Below are positions 23,312-27,083 of a DNA stretch of 27,083 bases, one piece after another. Every line of letters begins with the position of its first letter. Positions within the stretch are counted from its first letter, which is position 1. Both the position numbers and the translations under genes were made by a program. Origin of the DNA: Syntrophaceae bacterium UBA6255. Lineage in GTDB: Bacteria; Desulfobacterota; Syntrophia; Syntrophales; Smithellaceae. Under the pieces are notes generated by a model. The model was not told the DNA's origin, made no database searches, and saw nothing but the letters and a program-made list of their open reading frames with translations. Location of the stretch: the NCBI GenBank assembly GCA_002441205.1, contig DJVN01000008.1:1-27083 (forward strand), read 5' to 3'.

Positions 23312-24100
23312 TTACGAATTCTTCAGTTTAACGCTGACTCTCTCAATCGACTTTGCCTTGCCGCTTTCCGCGTCAATATCAACAATCACGCCCTGCATTC
23401 TGATATCGTCTTTGGCCAGATCGAACTTATTGGGCATCTGGGTTAAAAATCTTTCGATAATGGCTTCTTTTTTAATGCCGATGACGGAGTCAAAAGGCCC
23501 GGTCATGCCCGCGTCGCTGATGTAGGCCGTTCCCTGCGGCAGGATTTCTTCATCCGCCGTCTGAACGTGCGTATGCGTTCCCAGGACCGCCGACACGTCA
23601 CCATCGAGATACCAGCCTAACGCTTTCTTTTCTGATGTGGCTTCCGCGTGCATATCAACAACGATGATCTTGGTTTTTTCTCTTAGCTCGGCAATCTTGT
23701 TTTTCGCCGTTATAAAAGGGCAGTCAATCGGCTGCATGAAAATCCTTCCGGCTAAATTGAGCACACCGATATACTCTCCCGTTTTCAGAGGCACCAGCAC
23801 GGTGCCCGCACCCGGGGTCGTCGAGGGATAATTGGCCGGTCTTAAAAGCCGGTCAAAGTCGCCGATAAACTCCAAGACTTCCCTCTTATTCCAGATGTGA
23901 TTGCCGGACGTCAGCACATCGATATTATACTTGAAAAGCTCTTCGACGACTTTCCGGGTCACCCCGAAACCGGCGGCAACATTTTCACAATTGGCGATAA
24001 CAAAGTCAATTTTTTTCTTGGCCACCAACGGCGGCAGAAGTTCCCTGACTGCCTCACGGCCGGGGCTGCCGATGATGTCACCGATAAATAATATTTTCAT
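23312..24100 (-). CDS. ymdB: YmdB-type metallophosphoesterase (TIGR00282)
   Basis: The product has 262 residues covering the whole family length. Metal-binding residues of the calcineurin-like fold are visible: Asp8 in FIGDIIGSPGR, Glu39-Asn40 in NCENVAAGFG, Asn67-His68 in SGNHIW, His in VDMHAE, and the GTHTHVQTADE motif. In Bacillus the homologue YmdB is a 2',3'-cyclic nucleotide phosphodiesterase acting in biofilm development, encoded next to RNase Y, which is the arrangement here. An RNA-related or second-messenger role is therefore plausible for this bacterium. It starts 30 bases after rny and ends 13 bases before tyrS. Confidence 0.92.
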   Translation of the reverse strand: MKILFIGDIIGSPGREAVRELLPPLVAKKKIDFVIANCENVAAGFGVTRKVVEELFKYNIDVLTSGNHIWNKREVLEFIGDFDRLLRPANYPSTTPGAGTVLVPLKTGEYIGVLNLAGRIFMQPIDCPFITAKNKIAELREKTKIIVVDMHAEATSEKKALGWYLDGDVSAVLGTHTHVQTADEEILPQGTAYISDAGMTGPFDSVIGIKKEAIIERFLTQMPNKFDLAKDDIRMQGVIVDIDAESGKAKSIERVSVKLKNS

Positions 24101-24130
24101 GGTTCACTCACTGCCGCCGTTCGGAAAACA

Positions 24131-25696
24131 TTATTTCGCGAAATCGGAAACTCGTGTTTCCCTGATCACGGTAACCTTGATCTGACCCGGATAAGTAAGT
24201 TCGCTTTCTATTTTCTTGACTATATCCTTGCACAGCATCGTGGCGTCATTCTCGGATATTTTTTCATTTTCCACCAGAATGCGGATTTCACGTCCGGCCT
24301 GAATGGCAAAACATTTATCAACACCATTAAAGGAATTAGCGATCTTTTCAAGTCCTTCCAAACGCTTGACGTATGTTTCCAGCATTTCACGGCGCGCGCC
24401 CGGCCTTGCGGCAGAGAGCGTGTCCGCCGCCTGCACCAGAACGCCCAGCAGCGTGTTGTTGCGCCCGTCATCATGGTGCGTCGCTATCGCCTGCACGATC
24501 CGGGGATTTTCACCGAAGCGTTTGGCGTAATCGGCTCCGATTGCCGCGTGCGTTCCTTCCACCTTATGATCTATCGCCTTGCCGATATCGTGCAGCAATC
24601 CGGCGCGTTTGGCCTCCCTGACATTCAATTTCAATTCGGACGCCATTATGCCGGTAAGATACGCGACATCTATGGAATGCTGCAAAACATTTTGTGAATA
24701 ACTGGTACGGTATTTCAGGGAACCCAGTAGATTGATAATTTCCGGATGGATATCATGAACACCGGCATCAAAAGACGCTTTTTCTCCGGTTTCTCTGATG
24801 ATCTGTTCGACTTCCGTTCTGACCTTTTTAACAATTTCTTCGATGCGGCCGGGATGAATTCGTCCATCCTGAATCAAACGCTCCAGCGAAATTCTCGCCA
24901 CTTCTCTTCTCACCGGATCGAAGCTGGATAACACAACTGCTTCCGGAGTATCGTCGATAATCAAATCAATTCCTGTTGCCGCTTCAATCGCCCGGATGTT
25001 CCGGCCTTCGCGTCCGATAATGCGCCCTTTCATTTCTTCGCTGGGCAAGTTAACCGCCGACACAGTTCTTTCCGCTACAACATCGCCGGCATATCTCTGA
25101 ATCGCGTATGCAATAACCTCCTGTGCTTTTCTATCAGCGGTTAATTTGGCTTCGTCTTCAATCTTGCGGACAAGCGCCGCGGCATCGAGTTTGGCCTCCG
25201 CTTCCATGGACTGAATCAATAATTTTTTTGCTTCTTCGGGAGAAATTCCCGCTATCTTTTCGAGCTTCTCCTGTTGTTCATGCAGAGCAGCATCCAGCTT
25301 GCGACGTTTGTCTTCAACAGACTGCTCTTTACTGATTATTGATTTTTCCCTTGCTTCAATTGATGATTCTTTTTGCACCAAAGTATCTGTTTTTTTATCC
25401 AGATTTTCTTCTTTTGTGCGAATGCGTTTTTCTCGCGCTTCGAAATCGCTTCTTCTTTCTTTCGCCTCGCCGTCAAACTCGGCCTTCATCTTCAGAAGAT
25501 TTTCCTTGGCCTGAAGAACCGCCTCTTTTTTGATTGTTTCAGCTTCTTTTTTTGCTTCTTCCGCCATTCGTGCCATCAGGTTTTTTGATGACCTTATCTC
25601 CTTGGCGGCAATAGACTGCTTCAAAAGAAAACCAATTACTATACCTGCTATAACTGCAGCAACTATAACTACTACCGATAAACCGGCATAAAACAT
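24131..25696 (-). CDS. rny: Ribonuclease Y
   Basis: RNase Y is a membrane-anchored endoribonuclease that starts mRNA decay. From ATG 25696, preceded by a strong AAGGAGG, the product has 521 residues; an upstream frame to 25732 adds 12 residues but lacks a good site. It has one N-terminal membrane segment (about 3-27), a long coiled coil (about 30-150, E/K/A-rich), a KH domain with GRIIGREGRN (about 224-233), and an HD phosphohydrolase domain with HSID (His340), HDIGKA (His369, Asp370) and THAAIGADYAKR. All expected catalytic residues are present. It heads the rny-ymdB-tyrS unit. The gap between it and the 6S RNA holds a perfect inverted repeat at 25811-25830 but no clear promoter. Confidence 0.96.
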   Translation of the reverse strand: MFYAGLSVVVIVAAVIAGIVIGFLLKQSIAAKEIRSSKNLMARMAEEAKKEAETIKKEAVLQAKENLLKMKAEFDGEAKERRSDFEAREKRIRTKEENLDKKTDTLVQKESSIEAREKSIISKEQSVEDKRRKLDAALHEQQEKLEKIAGISPEEAKKLLIQSMEAEAKLDAAALVRKIEDEAKLTADRKAQEVIAYAIQRYAGDVVAERTVSAVNLPSEEMKGRIIGREGRNIRAIEAATGIDLIIDDTPEAVVLSSFDPVRREVARISLERLIQDGRIHPGRIEEIVKKVRTEVEQIIRETGEKASFDAGVHDIHPEIINLLGSLKYRTSYSQNVLQHSIDVAYLTGIMASELKLNVREAKRAGLLHDIGKAIDHKVEGTHAAIGADYAKRFGENPRIVQAIATHHDDGRNNTLLGVLVQAADTLSAARPGARREMLETYVKRLEGLEKIANSFNGVDKCFAIQAGREIRILVENEKISENDATMLCKDIVKKIESELTYPGQIKVTVIRETRVSDFAK

Positions 25697-25810
25697 ATAA
25701 TGTACCTCCTTCGTGCCCCTCTGGAAAATCAACCTTCCTACCTGATGACTATCGCCATTTTCTACGAAAGAACATTTATCCAGCGAAGCTATATTTAAAC
25801 CTCACTGCCT

Positions 25811-25830
25811 GTATCCGATTTTCAGGATAC
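25811..25830. repeat. Inverted repeat GTATCC...GGATAC upstream of rny
   Basis: GTATCC (25811-25816) and GGATAC (25825-25830) form a perfect 6-bp inverted repeat with an 8-base loop in the rny 5' region, about 115 bases before the start. It may be a 5'-UTR hairpin or an operator. No U-run follows it. Confidence 0.35.
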
Positions 25831-25899
25831 GTGACTGTGAGAGATTTACCTTTGATTATTTTTTTAAGAGGGAAAAGATTTTTGGTGAGAAACGGGATA

Positions 25900-26097
25900 A
25901 AAAACCCCCGCCTATGCCGTGTTATTCACTTTTTTTGAACCTTTTTAAAAAGTGGGCACCGGTATTGGTTGTTTTAGGCTTTCTGCTTCCCGACCAGCTC
26001 AGGAAAATGCGGACATGCACACCACAATCAAGGATAAGGTCCCAAGGTCAAAAATGTTGGTTCAAAAACAAATGTTAATCACGCACATCGCAGGGGC
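25900..26097 (-). ncRNA. ssrS: 6S RNA
   Basis: 6S RNA mimics an open promoter, binds sigma-70 RNA polymerase and lowers transcription in stationary phase. Minus-strand sequence 26097-25900 (about 198 nt) fits: CCCCTGC and ATGTGCGTG at the 5' end pair with CACGGCAT and GGCGGGGG at the 3' end, with small internal loops, giving a long closing stem; the 3' stem is followed by a T-run (GGGGGTTTTTT), an intrinsic terminator. The middle is largely single-stranded with a possible bubble and distal stem (CCTGAGCTGGTCGGGAAGC). Its place directly after zapA is the classical location of ssrS in proteobacteria. The 5' end is set by the stem, not known. It starts 12 bases after the zapA stop, so it may be processed from the zapA transcript. 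Confidence 0.85.
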
Positions 26098-26108
26098 TAA
26101 AAAAGTTG

Positions 26109-26387
26109 CTAACTTGCTTCCTCAATAAGTTGAATTAATTTTTCGGCTCTGTTTTCCAATTGGTCGCAGAGCTCCTTGTTAACTCCTTTTAATCTTACCA
26201 ATTCCTCTGAAATGTTTAAAGCCGCCAGGATGGCAACGTTCAATGTCTTCAGACCGTTGCCGGAATGTAATATTTCATCCACCTTTTTATTTAAATACTG
26301 GACAACCTCGGCTACCTGTTGATCTTCTGAATCGCTTAATACAGAAAGTTCCTGGCCTAATATCGTTATGTTATAACTATTTTTCAA
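26109..26387 (-). CDS. zapA: Cell division protein ZapA
   Basis: ZapA is a small cytoplasmic protein that bundles FtsZ filaments at the division site. This one has 92 residues and the family layout: a first strand and turn YNITILGQELSVLSDSEDQQ, helix one VAEVVQYLNKKVDEIL, helix two TLNVAILAALNISEELVRLKG, and a C-terminal coiled coil that mediates tetramers. It lies 18 bases after zapB and directly before the 6S RNA, so all three probably share the promoter at 26696-26724. The stop at 26109 is followed by AAGTT-AGC-AACTT and T's, a small hairpin before the 6S RNA. Confidence 0.9.
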   Translation of the reverse strand: MKNSYNITILGQELSVLSDSEDQQVAEVVQYLNKKVDEILHSGNGLKTLNVAILAALNISEELVRLKGVNKELCDQLENRAEKLIQLIEEAS

Positions 26388-26405
26388 AACACTCGCCCTG
26401 GAAGC

Positions 26406-26648
26406 TTATTTTGCTGAATCTACATCCGCGATTAAATCAAGCAGTGAATCTACCCTTGCGCGCACGCTGTTCCTTTCCTCATCCAATACCTTTATCTTAC
26501 CGTTTAACTTCTCTATTTCCGCCTCTTTACTTTTTAATGTATCCTCCAATGTCTTAATTTGTTTTTTTAAAGAAACTTTTTCATTAACAATAACTTTAAT
26601 TTTCTCTTCCAGTTTCGCAAATTTTTCCAGTTCCACAGTCAAATTCAT
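26406..26648 (-). CDS. zapB: ZapB-like coiled-coil cell division protein
   Basis: The product is 80 residues and almost entirely a coiled coil, with heptad-like E/K/L-rich sequence from about 5 to 75 (LEEKIKVIVNEKVSLKKQIKTL, AEIEKLNGKIKVLDEE). In gamma- and deltaproteobacteria such a protein next to zapA links the division ring to other factors. The ATG at 26648 is directly preceded by AAGAAAGG with almost no spacing, so a TTG at 26642 may be the real start. It is the first gene after the promoter at 26696-26724. The name rests on context and coiled-coil pattern; sequence similarity between ZapB proteins is low. Confidence 0.7.
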   Translation of the reverse strand: MNLTVELEKFAKLEEKIKVIVNEKVSLKKQIKTLEDTLKSKEAEIEKLNGKIKVLDEERNSVRARVDSLLDLIADVDSAK

Positions 26649-26695
26649 CCTTTCTTAATCAAAAATATAGTTTTAAAAAGCTTCTTTCGCTTTAT

Positions 26696-26724
26696 TTTAT
26701 GCCAATTTATGTGGTTAATGTCAA
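26696..26724 (-). promoter_or_regulatory. Sigma-70-like promoter for zapB-zapA-6S RNA
   Basis: On the minus strand TTGACA (26724-26719), a 17-base spacer and CATAAA (26701-26696) form a good promoter, 48 bases before the zapB ATG and 9 bases after the dusB stop. Just downstream AAAGC-GAAAGAA-GCTTT-TT is a small hairpin that might end dusB transcripts. Confidence 0.6.
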
Positions 26725-26733
26725 GGCTTTATT

Positions 26734-27083
26734 TTAGTTCATATCCTGTTCGATTGACCGGAAATAGTCATTTAACTCATGGAGCATTTCTTCTTCATTT
26801 TTTGACTTCCCGGCCAGTTCTCTAAATTTATGAGAGTTATCTAAACCCTTGGTATACCAGAGGATATGCTTACGAAAACTTTTGCCAGCCTGTTTTGCGC
26901 CTAGGAATTCAGCTTCCATTTTCCAATGATTTTCAATCATTTCCAGTCTTTGGCTTAGTAAGGGCAGGTAGTTTATTTCTTGACCGCTCAGTGCCTGAGA
27001 AATGCCTTTAAAAATCCATGGATTACCTAATGAACCACGCCCCACCATGACGGCGTCGCAGTCAGTTTCGTTAATCATTTTGA
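26734..27083 (-). CDS. dusB: tRNA-dihydrouridine synthase, C-terminal part (window edge)
   Basis: The frame is open to the window edge, so the 5' part is missing; 116 codons are seen. The visible part has the FMN-phosphate-binding block MVGRGSLGNPWIF of the Dus family, with CDAVM before it, and then the C-terminal helical domain (KSFRKHILWYTKGLDNSHKFRELAG) where KH and W/Y residues contact tRNA. Dus enzymes reduce specific uridines in tRNA with NADPH through FMN. The YTKGL pattern and location favour DusB-type. It stops 9 bases before the promoter of the zap genes. Confidence 0.85.
   Translation of the reverse strand, partial: KMINETDCDAVMVGRGSLGNPWIFKGISQALSGQEINYLPLLSQRLEMIENHWKMEAEFLGAKQAGKSFRKHILWYTKGLDNSHKFRELAGKSKNEEEMLHELNDYFRSIEQDMN

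Noticed and set aside
1..27083. Mobile element, prophage or defence island
   Set aside because: No transposase, integrase, toxin-antitoxin pair, restriction system or tRNA-associated attachment site was found; the helicase and metallophosphoesterase have ordinary chromosomal neighbours.

Overview
The window is 27 kb of a bacterial chromosome. It contains no transposase, phage gene, CRISPR array, tRNA or rRNA that I could recognise. Gene content and the style of the proteins (GT-C/TPR membrane protein, COG2509-type flavoprotein, myxobacterial-like ligand-binding protein, dusB-zapB-zapA-6S RNA-rny-ymdB-tyrS order) suggest an anaerobic deltaproteobacterium, most likely near Syntrophales (Syntrophus/Smithella-like). 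This placement is inferred from family resemblance only; no search was run.

Layout. 1-460: the 3' part of a putative molybdenum-carrier gene. 460-2406: a degenerate repeat cluster, then a minus-strand membrane GT-C/TPR protein. 2547-4608: a membrane PAS-GGDEF diguanylate cyclase and a small STAS/SpoIIAA-like protein (plus strand). 4838-9959: a tightly packed minus-strand operon running acyl-CoA synthetase, FAD-dependent dehydrogenase, SDR, signal peptidase I variant and a membrane-anchored protein. 10358-12394: a Prc/Tsp periplasmic protease (plus). 12490-14652: small genes, namely a PilZ protein, an unknown protein, an amphi-Trp protein and a surface-adhesin-E-like lipoprotein. 14755-21746: minus-strand uvrB, a SemiSWEET-like transporter, a Ski2-like helicase and a membrane protein fused to a SAM-binding spermidine-synthase-like domain. 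21970-27083: a minus-strand housekeeping block: tyrS, a YmdB-type phosphodiesterase, RNase Y, 6S RNA, zapA, zapB and the end of dusB.

How the parts connect. The acyl-CoA synthetase operon has gaps or overlaps of only a few bases from the flavoprotein onward, so its products are probably made together. It is preceded by a leader holding a 15-codon ORF and a hairpin that could mask the synthetase ribosome-binding site. The rny block puts RNA turnover, cell-division assembly (ZapA/ZapB) and the global transcription regulator 6S RNA next to each other. The diguanylate cyclase and the PilZ protein are the make and read ends of c-di-GMP signalling, although they are not in one operon.

The most unusual non-genic signal is a family of degenerate intergenic repeats that share the terminal motif GAGTCTCATTA. 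They abut or supply the stop codons of two genes (the TPR protein and the membrane-anchored protein) and have fragments near uvrB and the SemiSWEET gene. I did not find a clear new defence or mobile system; the window is mostly ordinary chromosome.
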